From positions 1 to 64,000 of the forward strand of contig CAZUWH010000004.1 of the NCBI GenBank assembly GCA_964624075.1: a stretch of 64,000 nucleotides of DNA. The letters run 5' to 3'. Numbering within the stretch: the first letter of the stretch is position 1; each line of letters starts with the position of its first letter. The DNA is from CAZUWH01 sp964624075 (GTDB taxonomy: Bacteria; Pseudomonadota; Alphaproteobacteria; Rhodospirillales; Rhodospirillaceae). The position numbers and the translations under genes were made by a program. The notes beneath the pieces were generated by a model. The model worked only from the letters and a program-made list of their open reading frames with translations, was not told where the DNA came from and ran no database searches. Positions 35,668 to 45,100 of this stretch are shown here, piece after piece.

Positions 35668-36841
35668 GTTCGTCTGCCAGACGCCGGCAGATTCGCTCAA
35701 GGATGTCAATGGCTTCCTCGATTTCGTTTTCGCCGATCACCAACGGCGGCAGCAGCCGTACCACATTGTCTCCCGCCGCCACGGTCAGCAGACCTTCTTC
35801 TTGCAGACGGATGCAAAGCGTGGTGTTGGGCACGATACAACGCAGTCCCAGCAAGAGCCCCAGACCACGCACCTCGGCTAGGACCGTGGGATAGGCGTGA
35901 ACCATCTCTCCCAGGGCGGCGGTCAAGAGTCGGCCGGTATGCTGGACGGCCCGGCTGAAGCCATTGGCCAGCAGCACGTCCAGCACCGCATTGCCCACCG
36001 CCATGGCCAGCGGATTGCCGCCAAATGTCGAAGCATGGGTCCCGGCCGTCATGCCTTGGGCCGCCCGGGCTGTCGCCAGACAGCACCCCACCGGGAATCC
36101 GCCCCCCAGTCCCTTGGCCAGGGTCATGACATCGGGCGTAACCCCAAGCCCTTCGTGTGCAAACAGGTGCCCGGTGCGGCACAAACCGGTCTGCACCTCA
36201 TCGAAAATCAGAAGCAGACCCTGTTCGTCGGCAAGCGCGCGCAACCCCCGCCAGTAGTCGGACGGGGCCATCCGTATCCCCCCCTCGCACTGGATCGGTT
36301 CCACCAGAATGGCGGCCGTTTGCGGACCGATGACCGCCCGCGCCGCCTCCAGATTTCCGAAAGGCACCCGGTCGAATCCTTCCACCAGCGGCCCGAAGCC
36401 TTTGACATGCTTGTCCTGGCCGCCGGCAGAGACGGCGGCCAGCGTGCGGCCATGAAAGGCATTATCCATGACGATCACCCGGAACCGTTCCGGCTGACCG
36501 ACCGCATTCTGATACTTGCGAGCCATTTTGAGGGCGCATTCCACGGCCTCGGCCCCCGAGTTGCAGAAAAACGCTACGTTAGCGAAGCTTGCGGCCACCA
36601 GCCGCTCGGCCAGGCGTTCCTGATCGGGAATACGGTACAGATTCGAACAATGCCACAACTTCTCAGCCTGCGCCTTCAACACATGCACCAAATGCGGATG
36701 GGCATGACCCAAGGCGTTGACGGCAACGCCCGAACAGAAATCCAGGTAATGCCGGCCCTCGGCATCATACAGGTAGGCCCCTTCCCCCCATACGAACGCG
36801 AGATCGGACCGTGCATACGTTGGCATCACGGCCGGATTCAC
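35651..36841 (-). CDS. argD: Acetylornithine aminotransferase
   Basis: PLP aminotransferase of arginine (and lysine) synthesis. The GTG at 36841 (VNPAVMPTYARSDLAFVWGE) is preferred because GGGAGG lies eight bases upstream and the 396-residue product matches the family; an ATG at 36826 is the fallback and the frame is open to 37006. Motifs: SGVAVNALGHAHPHLVHVL, FFCNSGAEAVECALKMARKY, NAFHGRTLAAVSAGGQ, LLIFDEVQTGLCRTG and the PLP lysine in VMTLAKGLGGGFPVG. Coupled to argF. Confidence 0.94.
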   Translation of the reverse strand: MNPAVMPTYARSDLAFVWGEGAYLYDAEGRHYLDFCSGVAVNALGHAHPHLVHVLKAQAEKLWHCSNLYRIPDQERLAERLVAASFANVAFFCNSGAEAVECALKMARKYQNAVGQPERFRVIVMDNAFHGRTLAAVSAGGQDKHVKGFGPLVEGFDRVPFGNLEAARAVIGPQTAAILVEPIQCEGGIRMAPSDYWRGLRALADEQGLLLIFDEVQTGLCRTGHLFAHEGLGVTPDVMTLAKGLGGGFPVGCCLATARAAQGMTAGTHASTFGGNPLAMAVGNAVLDVLLANGFSRAVQHTGRLLTAALGEMVHAYPTVLAEVRGLGLLLGLRCIVPNTTLCIRLQEEGLLTVAAGDNVVRLLPPLVIGENEIEEAIDILERICRRLADEHDRTV

Positions 36842-37200
36842 TGCACTTTCCTCCCTGACTGACCGTAGCGCGGTATGCGCCTCTTCTGGTCCCATGGAAA
36901 GGGGGAGACTATCCATACCCGGCCTCGAAATGTCAACCCTGCCGGCTGACTTGTATGGAGCAATCGGAGGAAACATTCTGCACCATGCGTCCTCATATCC
37001 TCTCACGCCTGCATGGATCTCTTCATTTCCCCTTGGTTCCCTTTCACTTGTTCACTTGTTGCAATACGGTCGGCCTTTGTGGTAGTCAACTGAATGCGCT
37101 GAAGGGGGGCGCTTGCAAAGGCGCAACGAAAAGCGCATAAGTTGTGAAGAACGCAAAAGCTGTGTTGGGGTCGCTTCACCGGCGTTGAGGCTGGAATGCT
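36842..37200. promoter_or_regulatory. Divergent promoter region argD / atpH
   Basis: About 360 bp separate leftward argD from rightward atpH, so both operons must start here. A ribosome site for argD (GGGAGG) is seen at 36849-36855 on the minus strand. No convincing -35/-10 pair or operator stands out, and no gene is supported. Confidence 0.5.
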
Positions 37201-37791
37201 TTGACCAAAAGGGAGGCGGTGTGTGCGGGGAATCGGGAATTGGCATCCGAGAAGGCAGGGGTTGCCGGCCGTTATGCGACGGCTCTGTTTGAGCTGGCCG
37301 ATGAAGGAAAGCTCCTTGAGCAGGTCGAATCTGATCTCACGCGCTTGCGTGCGGTGCTTGCGATAAGCGCCGACTTTCAGCATTTTGTGGCGAGTCCGGT
37401 GTTGTCGCGGGAAGAGCAGATCACGAGCATGGCCGCGGTGAGCGAGGCGGTCGGGTTGTCAGCGCTGACGCAGCGCTTCCTTGGGGTGGTAGCTATTAAT
37501 CGTCGCCTCTTTGTTCTATCCGCCGTGATCACGGCCTTTCTGACCAAACTGGCCGAACACCGAGGCGAAAGCCGGGCCGAAGTGGTGGCAGCACAGCCGC
37601 TGTCCAGCGATCAGCAGGCAGCCCTGGTGACGGCCCTGATGACGACGGTGGGCGGGCATGTGCAGATTGACATCAAAGTCGATCCGACTCTGCTCGGCGG
37701 TCTTGTGGTCAGGATGGGATCGTGGATGGTTGACAGCTCACTCCGTACCAAGCTGCAACGCCTACAGCTCGCCATGAAAGGGGTTGGATGA
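37201..37791 (+). CDS. atpH: ATP synthase F1 delta subunit
   Basis: Delta connects F1 to the peripheral stalk. The frame from TTG 37201 gives 196 residues: ASEKAGVAGRYATALFELAD, EQVESDLTRLRAVLAISADF, FVASPVLSREEQITSM and the conserved C-terminal LLGGLVVRMGSWMVDSSLRT KLQRL. The start is uncertain: TTG 37201 or GTG 37219 are the in-frame options, and a GGGAGG directly before 37219 is too close for ideal spacing. First gene of atpHAGDC, overlapping atpA. Confidence 0.93.
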   Translation: MTKREAVCAGNRELASEKAGVAGRYATALFELADEGKLLEQVESDLTRLRAVLAISADFQHFVASPVLSREEQITSMAAVSEAVGLSALTQRFLGVVAINRRLFVLSAVITAFLTKLAEHRGESRAEVVAAQPLSSDQQAALVTALMTTVGGHVQIDIKVDPTLLGGLVVRMGSWMVDSSLRTKLQRLQLAMKGVG

Positions 37792-39326
37792 TGGAAATCC
37801 GCGCTGCCGAGATCTCCGCGATTCTCAAACAGAAGATCAGCGGCTTCGGCACCGAGACGGTTACCGCTGAGGTGGGACAGGTACTGTCGGTGGGCGATGG
37901 CATCGTTCGCATCTATGGGCTTGACAACGTCCAGGCCGGAGAGATGGTGGAGTTTCCCGGCGGCATCAAGGGTATGGCGTTGAATCTCGAAGCCGACAAC
38001 GTGGGTGTCGTCGTGTTCGGCGAGGACCGCTATATCCGCGAGGGCGATACGGTCCGGCGGACCGGCGCCATCGTCGATGTCCCGGTGGGCAAGGGGCTTC
38101 TGGGACGGGTGGTGGATGCGCTTGGTAATCCCATCGATGGCAAGGGACCGGTCCAGGCCAGCGAGCGGCGGCGGGCCGATGTCAAGGCGCCGGGGATCAT
38201 CCCACGTCGCTCGGTGCACGAACCCATGCAGACCGGCCTGAAAGCCATCGACAGTCTGATTCCCATCGGTCGCGGGCAGCGGGAGTTGATCATTGGCGAC
38301 CGTCAGACTGGCAAGACGGCCATTATCATCGATACCATCATCAACCAGAAACGCATGAACGAAACCGCCAGCGACGAGAAGGACAAGCTGTTCTGCATCT
38401 ATGTCGCGGTGGGACAGAAACGCTCGACCGTGGCCCAGGTCGTGAAGATCTTCGAAGACCATGGGGCCATGGCCTATACCATCGTGGTGGCCGCTACGGC
38501 TTCTGAACCGGCACCGTTGCAGTTCGTCGCACCCTATGCAGGGTGTACCATGGGGGAGTATTTCCGCGACAATGGCATGCACGCGGTGATCTTCTATGAT
38601 GACCTGTCCAAGCAGGCCACTGCCTATCGTCAGATGTCCCTGTTGTTGCGTCGCCCCCCGGGCCGCGAGGCCTATCCGGGAGATGTGTTCTATCTGCACT
38701 CCAGGTTGCTGGAGCGGGCGGCCAAGTTGAACGAGGCCAACGGTTCCGGTTCGCTCACCGCCCTGCCGGTGATCGAGACTCAGGCCAATGATGTCTCCGC
38801 CTACATCCCGACGAACGTCATTTCCATTACCGATGGCCAGATCTTTCTGGAAACCGACCTGTTCTACAAAGGAATCCGGCCGGCGGTGAACGTGGGTCTG
38901 TCGGTGAGCCGAGTCGGGTCGGCTGCCCAGGTCAAGGCCATGAAACAGGTGTCAGGCACCATCAAGCTGGAACTGGCCCAGTATCGCGAGATGGCAGCCT
39001 TCGCGCAGTTTGCGTCCGATCTGGACCCGGCCACCCAGAAGCTGCTCAATCGGGGGGCCCGCCTGACCGAGTTGCTGAAGCAGCCGCAATTTTCGCCCAT
39101 GCCAGTCGAAGAACAGGTGGTGGCAATCTTTGCCGGGGTGCGGGGCTACCTGGACGGGATCAAAGTCAGCGATGTGGAGCGGTTCGAGAAAGGAATGCTC
39201 GATGAACTGAAAGCCACCCCGCCGGGGATTCTGAACGCCATCCGTGCCGACAAGGCGTTGTCGCGGGAAACAGAGCAGAAACTCATCACCTTTCTTGACA
39301 ATTTCGCGAAGACTTTCGTCCCCTGA
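37791..39326 (+). CDS. atpA: ATP synthase F1 alpha subunit
   Basis: Regulatory nucleotide-binding subunit of F1. 511 residues from MEIRAAEISAILKQKISGFG, with a second ATG one codon upstream at 37788 overlapping the atpH stop. Walker A is LIIGDRQTGKTAIIIDTIIN, followed by CIYVAVGQKRSTVAQVVKIF, the beta-barrel part AEVGQVLSVGDGIVRIYGL and PAVNVGLSVSRVGSAAQVKA, which carries the alpha arginine finger region. Length and motifs are standard. Confidence 0.97.
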   Translation: MEIRAAEISAILKQKISGFGTETVTAEVGQVLSVGDGIVRIYGLDNVQAGEMVEFPGGIKGMALNLEADNVGVVVFGEDRYIREGDTVRRTGAIVDVPVGKGLLGRVVDALGNPIDGKGPVQASERRRADVKAPGIIPRRSVHEPMQTGLKAIDSLIPIGRGQRELIIGDRQTGKTAIIIDTIINQKRMNETASDEKDKLFCIYVAVGQKRSTVAQVVKIFEDHGAMAYTIVVAATASEPAPLQFVAPYAGCTMGEYFRDNGMHAVIFYDDLSKQATAYRQMSLLLRRPPGREAYPGDVFYLHSRLLERAAKLNEANGSGSLTALPVIETQANDVSAYIPTNVISITDGQIFLETDLFYKGIRPAVNVGLSVSRVGSAAQVKAMKQVSGTIKLELAQYREMAAFAQFASDLDPATQKLLNRGARLTELLKQPQFSPMPVEEQVVAIFAGVRGYLDGIKVSDVERFEKGMLDELKATPPGILNAIRADKALSRETEQKLITFLDNFAKTFVP

Positions 39327-39384
39327 CCCATGGCGAAAGGTGTTTACCTGTCGCAGACAGTCGCAGAAGCAGAAGTAAGGTTCA

Positions 39385-40281
39385 ATGCCAAGCCTCAAAG
39401 ACCTTCGTCAGCGCATCGCGTCAGTCAAGTCAACCAAGAAGATCACAGCGGCGATGAAAATGGTGGCCGCTTCCAAGTTGCGGCGGGCCCAGGAAGCGGT
39501 CGAGGCTGCCCGTCCCTATGCCGAGCGCATGGAACGGATGCTGGGCAATCTGACGGCCAGTCTGGCCAGCCAGACGGGCGCCCCTCCCCTCCTAGCGGGA
39601 ACCGGGCGTGACGACGTTCACCTGGTCATCGCCGTTACCGCTAACCGTGGCCTGTGCGGAGCCTTCAATACTGCGGTGGTGCGCGAGACCAGGCGCCTGG
39701 TGACCGATCTGACCGGCAGCGGCAAGTCTGTCCGAATCCTGTGCGTCGGGCGCAAAGGTCGTAATCAGTTGCGGCGGGATCGCGGCGGATTGATTCTTGA
39801 CACCATTGAAGACATCGGAGAACGCCGAATCACGTTCGGAGAAGCAGATGCCATCGGCAGGCGGGTCGTGGCCTTGTTCGAATCGGGTACGTTCGATGTC
39901 TGCACAATACTTTTCAACCGCTTCCAGTCGGCGATCAGCCAGGTGGTGACCCGGCAGCAGCTCATTCCCTTCCCGATTCCGGAACAGCCAGCCGATAAGC
40001 AACGGGCCATGGCGCTGGGCGTGCGCGCTCTCTATGAATACGAGCCGTCGGAGGAGGACATCCTTGCCTCGATCGCGCCCCGCAACGTCACGGTGCAAAT
40101 CTTCCGTGCCCTGCTGGAAAGCATGGCTTCTGAACAGGGCGCACGGATGACGGCCATGGACAATGCTACCCGCAACGCCAGCGATATGATTAACGATCTG
40201 ACCCTGACCTACAACCGGACACGCCAAGCCTATATCACCAAGGAATTGATTGAAATCATTTCCGGTGCCGAAGCTTTGTAA
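39385..40281 (+). CDS. atpG: ATP synthase F1 gamma subunit
   Basis: Central rotating shaft. 298 residues: the N-terminal coiled helix MPSLKDLRQRIASVKSTKKI TAAMKMVAASKLRRAQ and the C-terminal helix with ARMTAMDNATRNASDMINDL and TLTYNRTRQAYITKELIEII are the gamma signatures. It starts 58 nt after atpA. The gap includes AAGTAAGGTTC before the ATG as ribosome site. All operon genes are co-directional. Confidence 0.97.
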   Translation: MPSLKDLRQRIASVKSTKKITAAMKMVAASKLRRAQEAVEAARPYAERMERMLGNLTASLASQTGAPPLLAGTGRDDVHLVIAVTANRGLCGAFNTAVVRETRRLVTDLTGSGKSVRILCVGRKGRNQLRRDRGGLILDTIEDIGERRITFGEADAIGRRVVALFESGTFDVCTILFNRFQSAISQVVTRQQLIPFPIPEQPADKQRAMALGVRALYEYEPSEEDILASIAPRNVTVQIFRALLESMASEQGARMTAMDNATRNASDMINDLTLTYNRTRQAYITKELIEIISGAEAL

Positions 40282-40315
40282 GAGGCGGCCAGCAAACGAA
40301 TGCAGGAGTTTTTCC

Positions 40316-41740
40316 ATGACGAAGAATAACGTCGGCACGATCACCCAGATCATGGGCGCCGTTGTGGACGTGAAGTTCGATAGCGAGCTGCCTCCCATCC
40401 TCAACACTCTGGAATGCACCAACCAGAACAAGCGTCTTGTACTTGAGGTTGCCCAACATCTTGGGGAAAGCACTGTGCGTTGTATCGCCATGGATTCGAC
40501 CGACGGCCTCGTGCGGGGCCAGACGGTCACAGCTAGCGGAGGAGCCATCATGGTGCCGGTGGGGCCGGAGACCTTGGGACGCATCCTCAATGTGATCGGT
40601 GAGCCCGTCGATGAGCGCGGCCCCATTGAAACCCGCCAGAAGCTGCCCATCCATCGCAATGCCCCCACCTTTGTCGAGCAGTCCACCGAAACCGAAATCC
40701 TCGTCACCGGCATCAAGGTTATCGACATGCTGGCCCCCTACACTAAGGGGGGCAAGGTCGGTCTGTTCGGGGGTGCCGGCGTGGGCAAGACGGTGCTGAT
40801 CATGGAACTGATCAACAATGTCGCCAAGGGACATGGAGGCTACTCGGTGTTCGCTGGCGTGGGGGAACGCACCCGCGAGGGAAACGACTTATATCATGAA
40901 ATGATCGAATCGGGTGTCATCGACCTGGAAGGCAGGAACTCCAAGGCAGCGCTGGTGTATGGTCAGATGAACGAACCGCCAGGCGCCCGTGCCCGCGTCG
41001 GCCTGTCGGGCCTGACGCTTGCCGAATACTTCCGTGACGAGGAAGGCCAGGATGTCTTGTTTTTCGTAGACAACATCTTTCGTTTCACCCAGGCTGGTTC
41101 CGAAGTATCGGCCCTGCTCGGTCGCATTCCGTCTGCGGTCGGTTATCAGCCGACCCTAGCGACGGATATGGGCACCTTGCAGGAACGGATCACTTCGACC
41201 AAGAAAGGCTCTATCACCTCGGTCCAGGCGGTCTATGTGCCCGCCGACGACTTGACCGATCCGGCCCCGGCCACATCGTTTGCCCATCTGGATGCCACCA
41301 CCGTGCTATCACGGCAGATTGCCGAGCTTGGCATCTATCCGGCCGTCGATCCGCTCGACTCCACTTCGCGGGCCCTAGACCCGCGCGCGGTGGGGGAAGA
41401 GCATTACCGGGTGGCGCGCGAGGTCCAGCGGGTCCTGCAAAGCTACAAATCCCTGCAGGACATCATTGCCATCCTGGGCATGGACGAATTGTCGGAGGAA
41501 GACAAGCTCGTGGTAGCCCGCGCCCGCAAGATCCAGCGGTTCCTGTCACAGCCGTTCCATGTTGCGGAGGTGTTCACCGGCACACCAGGTGTGTTTGTCG
41601 CTATCGGGGACACGATCAAGGGCTTCAAAGGTATTATTGCGGGTGACTACGACCACCTGCCTGAACAGGCGTTCTACATGGTTGGAACCATGGAGGAGGC
41701 CATTGCCAAGGCCAAGAAGATGGCAGCCGAGATGGCTTAA
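40316..41740 (+). CDS. atpD: ATP synthase F1 beta subunit
   Basis: Catalytic subunit. 474 residues from MTKNNVGTITQIMGAVVDVK; the frame upstream to 40250 overlaps atpG and is not conserved. Walker A lies in GLFGGAGVGKTVLIMELINN, the catalytic glutamate in FAGVGERTREGNDLYHEM, and Walker B in VLFFVDNIFRFTQAGSEVSA; ALLGRIPSAVGYQPTLATDM and the DELSEED-type segment MDELSEEDKLVVARARKIQ are present. GCAGGAG lies upstream of the start. Confidence 0.98.
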   Translation: MTKNNVGTITQIMGAVVDVKFDSELPPILNTLECTNQNKRLVLEVAQHLGESTVRCIAMDSTDGLVRGQTVTASGGAIMVPVGPETLGRILNVIGEPVDERGPIETRQKLPIHRNAPTFVEQSTETEILVTGIKVIDMLAPYTKGGKVGLFGGAGVGKTVLIMELINNVAKGHGGYSVFAGVGERTREGNDLYHEMIESGVIDLEGRNSKAALVYGQMNEPPGARARVGLSGLTLAEYFRDEEGQDVLFFVDNIFRFTQAGSEVSALLGRIPSAVGYQPTLATDMGTLQERITSTKKGSITSVQAVYVPADDLTDPAPATSFAHLDATTVLSRQIAELGIYPAVDPLDSTSRALDPRAVGEEHYRVAREVQRVLQSYKSLQDIIAILGMDELSEEDKLVVARARKIQRFLSQPFHVAEVFTGTPGVFVAIGDTIKGFKGIIAGDYDHLPEQAFYMVGTMEEAIAKAKKMAAEMA

Positions 41741-41777
41741 GCCCCATCGCTTTTGTTGAAAAAAGGACATTTCCGCC

Positions 41778-42179
41778 ATGGCCAGGATGGTGAATTTTGA
41801 TCTTGTCTCCCCGGAGAAGTTGCTGTTCTCCGAACAGGTGGAAATGGTAGTGGTACCAGGCAGCGAGGGAGATTTCGGGGTGCTGATCGACCATGCCCCC
41901 CTGCTGTCCACCATCCGGCCTGGGGTTCTGGCCGTTTATCGCAACAGCCAGGTGGTGGAGCGCATTTTCGTCGCCGGCGGCTTTGCCGAAGTAACGGAAA
42001 GCACCTTGACCGTGCTAGCCGAGGAAGCCTTTGTCGTGGACTCTCTGGAACGGACGGAGGTGGAGCGACGGCTGGCCGGGGCACGGGATATGTTGCAGAT
42101 GGCCGATACACCTGTTACCCGCGCTGAAGCCGAGGTGCGAATCGTTGTGGCCGAAGCCATGCTGGCTGCCATCCAATAG
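41778..42179 (+). CDS. atpC: ATP synthase F1 epsilon subunit
   Basis: Regulatory subunit that inhibits ATP hydrolysis. 133 residues with the N-terminal beta-sandwich ARMVNFDLVSPEKLLFSEQV and PGSEGDFGVLIDHAPLLSTI RPGVL, then VAGGFAEVTESTLTVLAEEA, and a C-terminal helix hairpin (ERTEVERRLAGARDMLQMAD). AAAAGGA precedes the ATG at 41778. Last gene of the operon. Confidence 0.95.
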   Translation: MARMVNFDLVSPEKLLFSEQVEMVVVPGSEGDFGVLIDHAPLLSTIRPGVLAVYRNSQVVERIFVAGGFAEVTESTLTVLAEEAFVVDSLERTEVERRLAGARDMLQMADTPVTRAEAEVRIVVAEAMLAAIQ

Positions 42180-42332
42180 AGTAAGCTTTCGATCAATACC
42201 ATCATCTGCCAATCAGGATTTAGGCGTGATGGCATGAAGGGGGTTGCCGTTGTTCCCCTTCTGAGCACTTCTGCCCCCCCTCCCCTTCCAGAGACTGTCC
42301 GGAAACATAAAGAAACACACTGTCATTCCCGC

Positions 42333-42387
42333 GAAAGCGGGGGCCAGGGTCGCTCGGCACAGTGAGCTGTCCCTGGCCCCCGCTTTC
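42333..42387. terminator. Strong hairpin downstream of the atp operon
   Basis: GAAAGCGGGGGCCAGGG (42333-42349) pairs perfectly with CCCTGGCCCCCGCTTTC (42371-42387) around a 21-nt loop; the flanks CCCGC and TTCGCGG extend the symmetry imperfectly. It is 150 bp after the atpC stop and could end the transcript, though no T-run follows. The CCCGCGAAAGCGGG-like core is also typical of bacterial REP elements, so it may be a repeat rather than a dedicated terminator. Confidence 0.5.
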
Positions 42388-42430
42388 CACTCCCCACTTT
42401 CGCGGAGACAAGCTTTGCGGGGGTGATGAC

Positions 42431-42547
42431 TAATACGGTTTCCAGAAAGTCCGAGGACTTTCTGGAAACCTGCCCTCAGTCGCCGGGCACAGGGGTGCCA
42501 GCCCGCATTGCGGGTTCGGAGTCCAGAAACTTTCCGGACTCCGTATA
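42431..42547. repeat. Family B element with terminal inverted repeats (MITE-like)
   Basis: About 117 bp. The left end TAATACGGTTTCCAGAAAGT is matched in inverted form by AACTTTCCGGACTCCGTATA at the right end. Inside the left end is a near-perfect 34-bp palindrome (42437-42470), GGTTTCCAGAAAGTCC-GA-GGACTTTCTGGAAACC. The middle has no coding capacity. Related pieces occur at 7520-7573 and 14670-14705. The structure is that of a small non-autonomous element; the driving transposase is not identified. Confidence 0.75.
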
Positions 42548-42708
42548 AAGCATTGAGAAATAACGATATATTTCCAGACGGATACTCAGGGAAGGGCGTC
42601 TGAGAGAATGGAATTTATGCTCTTTGGCCTGGGGACTCATAAACATAAAACAGGCGCGTATCGATCAGGACACGCCGGACCCTCGTGCATACGGGAGCCC
42701 GGCTCCCC

Positions 42709-44123
42709 TTATCCGAACCGTTCGACCAGCAGGGCATAAAGAAGCCCGCAACGCCTGGGCCTCGCCACCCTCCATCCGTCCGGACCGGCCATTGGCGATG
42801 CTCCAGGCGAACAGATCCACGTGGATCTACGGCGTAGTCGGCGTCTCACGAATTCGGCCAGGAACAAGGCCGCCAGAATGGCACCGCCCTCGCTGATGTT
42901 GCCCGTGCTGCCGAGGTCGGCCACGGGGCTATCGAGATGGCGCCGGTAGGCCCCCCCCCCCCCCCCCGCCTGTACAGCGGCAGCCGCCACAGCGGATCAG
43001 CCTCCCGGTCGCCATGGCGAAGGAGGTCGGCAGCCAGGTGTCGTCGGTGGCAAACAGGGCCGGGAGTTCCGTTCCCAGCGCCGCGCGGGCGACGCCGGTC
43101 AGGGTGGCACGGTCGATCAGAAGAGCGGGTCGTTCAGAATTGGCTTCGGCCAGGGCATCGGCGAGAATCAGGCGCCCCTCGGCATCGGTGTCCACCCACT
43201 TCCACCGTCAGTCCTTTGCGACTGGTCAGCACGTCCAGGGGCTTGAAAGCATTCCCGGTAATGACGTTGTCCATAGTTGGCACCAGCACCCGTAGCCGTA
43301 CCGACAGACCGGCCGCCCCATGACCATGGCGGCGAGGCCCAGCACATGCGCTGCGCCGCCTATATCCTTCTTCATCAGTTTCATCGCGCTGGCGGGCTTG
43401 AGATCAAGCCCTCCCGAATCGAAGCATACGCCCTTGCCCACCAGCGTCACCTTTGGTGCCGTGGGGTGCCCCCAGGTCAGGTCGATCAGACAGGGCGGAC
43501 GCGGCGAGGCCCGTCCCACGGCATGGATCATGGGGTAGTTCTGCTGCAGCAGGTCATCCCCCGTGATCACCACGAGATTGCCCTGGAAGCGACCAGCCAG
43601 CGGGCTGGCAACGGCGAGATCTTGCGGTCTAAGATCGGTTGTAGGCGTGTTGATCAGATCCCGTACCTATGCCACGGCCTCAGCGGTCTGTTCCACCAGC
43701 GGCCGATCACAACCAACAGGCCAGACCAGATGGGCTGGGATACGCTCCAGGGGGCGAGTCTTGTAGAGACGGAAGGCATAGGTACTAAATGTCCACATCA
43801 GGGCAATCAGCGACGGCCGGCGGGCTGGCGTAGTCCCGTCTGCAAGGGCATCGGCTAGGTGATAGACACCAGACGGCAGAGGCGCGCCGGGACTGCCGCC
43901 CCAGGGATCGTCGCGCCTTCTCCCAAGCCCACGACGGCCCGCATCCCGGCTCCCTTCGGCAGTACGACCACCGCTCCGGCATCGGCAGCAAAGCGCGGGC
44001 TACCTCGAACCAGCGACGATCCGCTGCCGGCTGCCCGTCCCGCCAGACAGGCCAGCAGGTTTTCGTTATCGCCTCGATAACAATAGCGGCGGCTGTATCT
44101 TCGGTCAGAAAGGAAGTGGCCAT
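42709..44123 (-). pseudogene. pepA: Leucyl aminopeptidase (M17), multiply broken
   Basis: Minus-strand pieces in order: MATSFLTEDTAAAIVIEAIT at the start; EVARALLPMPE; DDLLQQNYPMIHAVGRASPR; VTLVGKGVCFDSGGLDLKPA and MKLMKKDIGGAAHVLGLAAM (the M17 metal-binding core); LVPTMDNVITGNAFKPLDVL; DTDAEGRLILADALAEA (NTDAEGRL motif); ISEGGAILAALFLAEFV; and the end ALYALLVERFG. They sit in different frames. A run of 17 C (42951-42967) lies in the gene and is one obvious frameshift site. The order of blocks is preserved, so decay is by small lesions. Confidence 0.85.
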
Positions 44124-44324
44124 GCGCGTGCCCTTTCCAGAAAAACGTACAGGAATGTTGGCAAGACGACGAGTCGATCGGATATCTCCGAAAACCCTTT
44201 TCTCCCTTCTCCCTGGATCGGATGACGGCATTCACACAAGTCCATCCCAGTGTCACGTAGAATTGCTGCCTTTTCCCCCAGGAACAACCCCCCTGGATCC
44301 TGCAGCATGCAAGCAACCCTCAGG

Positions 44325-44590
44325 ATGGAATTTATTCCAAGTCGCCTTGGCAGGTTCCACCCCCAAACCCTTCTCCCCCGAGGGGCAGACCCCCCATTCA
44401 GGGAGGGGGTGTGTTCCCTCCAGGGGCCGGGACAGGGGCCGTCGGGAGAGGATCCAGGGAGGGTGTGTGGAACCTTCCACCTGGCCCCTGTTAGCCTTCC
44501 CCCTGGATCGGGGGAGGGAGTTTTCCCGTCAGGTGGAAGGGGGCTTCCCTCCAGAGGGAGAGAGGGAATCCCGTCTTAGGTAAGGTGGAG
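44325..44590. repeat. Family C repeat, copy 5
   Basis: GGAATTTATTCCAAGTCGCC, TTGGCAGGTTCCACCCCCAA and ACCCTTCTCCCCCGAGGGGC are followed by several CCCTCCAG..GGAG tracts. It lies between the broken pepA and the DsrE-like gene. The CCAGAGACTATCCGGAAAG at 44623-44641 recalls family B ends and also occurs at 42288. Confidence 0.75.
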
Positions 44591-44668
44591 ACAAGGTTTC
44601 CTACCTGGACGCTGTTACCCCCCTCCAGAGACTATCCGGAAAGCTACTGTGCCCCTGCAGGTTCCTGC

Positions 44669-45100
44669 TCAGATGAACATCAGGCCGCCATCGTGGGAGG
44701 AATCGACCAGAAAGGTCACGGCGCCCGCCAGTTCGACCGGAACGTCGGGACGCAAGTCAGCCACTGTCAGGCCCATGGCCTTGAGGCCAGTCTCACAGAC
44801 GATGAACCGTCCACCCAGCGCCACGGTAGCGGCCAGCAGTTCCTCAAAGGTCGCGATTCCCTCTTCTGCCAAATGCTGGTCACGGGAGGGGAAGGAAGCT
44901 GCCTCCGGCGCCGTAGATATCTTCCCCGGCCGGCACAGCGCCTGACAGGCCCACATGGTGAAGAACAGGGTCACAGGGATGTTGGCAGCCAGGGCTGCGC
45001 TTGCCAGCAGCAAGGCATAATGGACCTTGTCGAATTCACCGGAGAATACCACCAGAGACAGCTTGTCAATCGGAGGAGCATGCACGGTCGTTGTCCCCAT
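44669..45100 (-). CDS. DsrE/DsrF-like family protein
   Basis: A small 143-residue DsrE-fold protein (MGTTTVHAPPIDKLSLVVFS GEFDKVHYALLLASAALAAN). IPVTLFFTMWACQALCRP has the hydrophobic strand and cysteines (WACQALC) typical of this fold, and the end has VETGLKAMGL-like and DVPVELAGAVTFLVDSS strands. DsrE-fold proteins take part in sulfur relay or serve as peroxiredoxin-like accessory proteins; the exact role is not shown. The ATG at 45100 has GGAGCGACG upstream. It overlaps the 3' end of the moeB-like gene by 35 nt, so the two are expressed together, which supports a sulfur-transfer role. Confidence 0.8.
   Translation of the reverse strand: MGTTTVHAPPIDKLSLVVFSGEFDKVHYALLLASAALAANIPVTLFFTMWACQALCRPGKISTAPEAASFPSRDQHLAEEGIATFEELLAATVALGGRFIVCETGLKAMGLTVADLRPDVPVELAGAVTFLVDSSHDGGLMFI

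Noticed and set aside
42624..44316. Frameshifts in pepA as pure sequencing errors
   Set aside because: The C17 tract could be an error, but several separate lesions away from homopolymers are also present, and neighbouring core genes have none.
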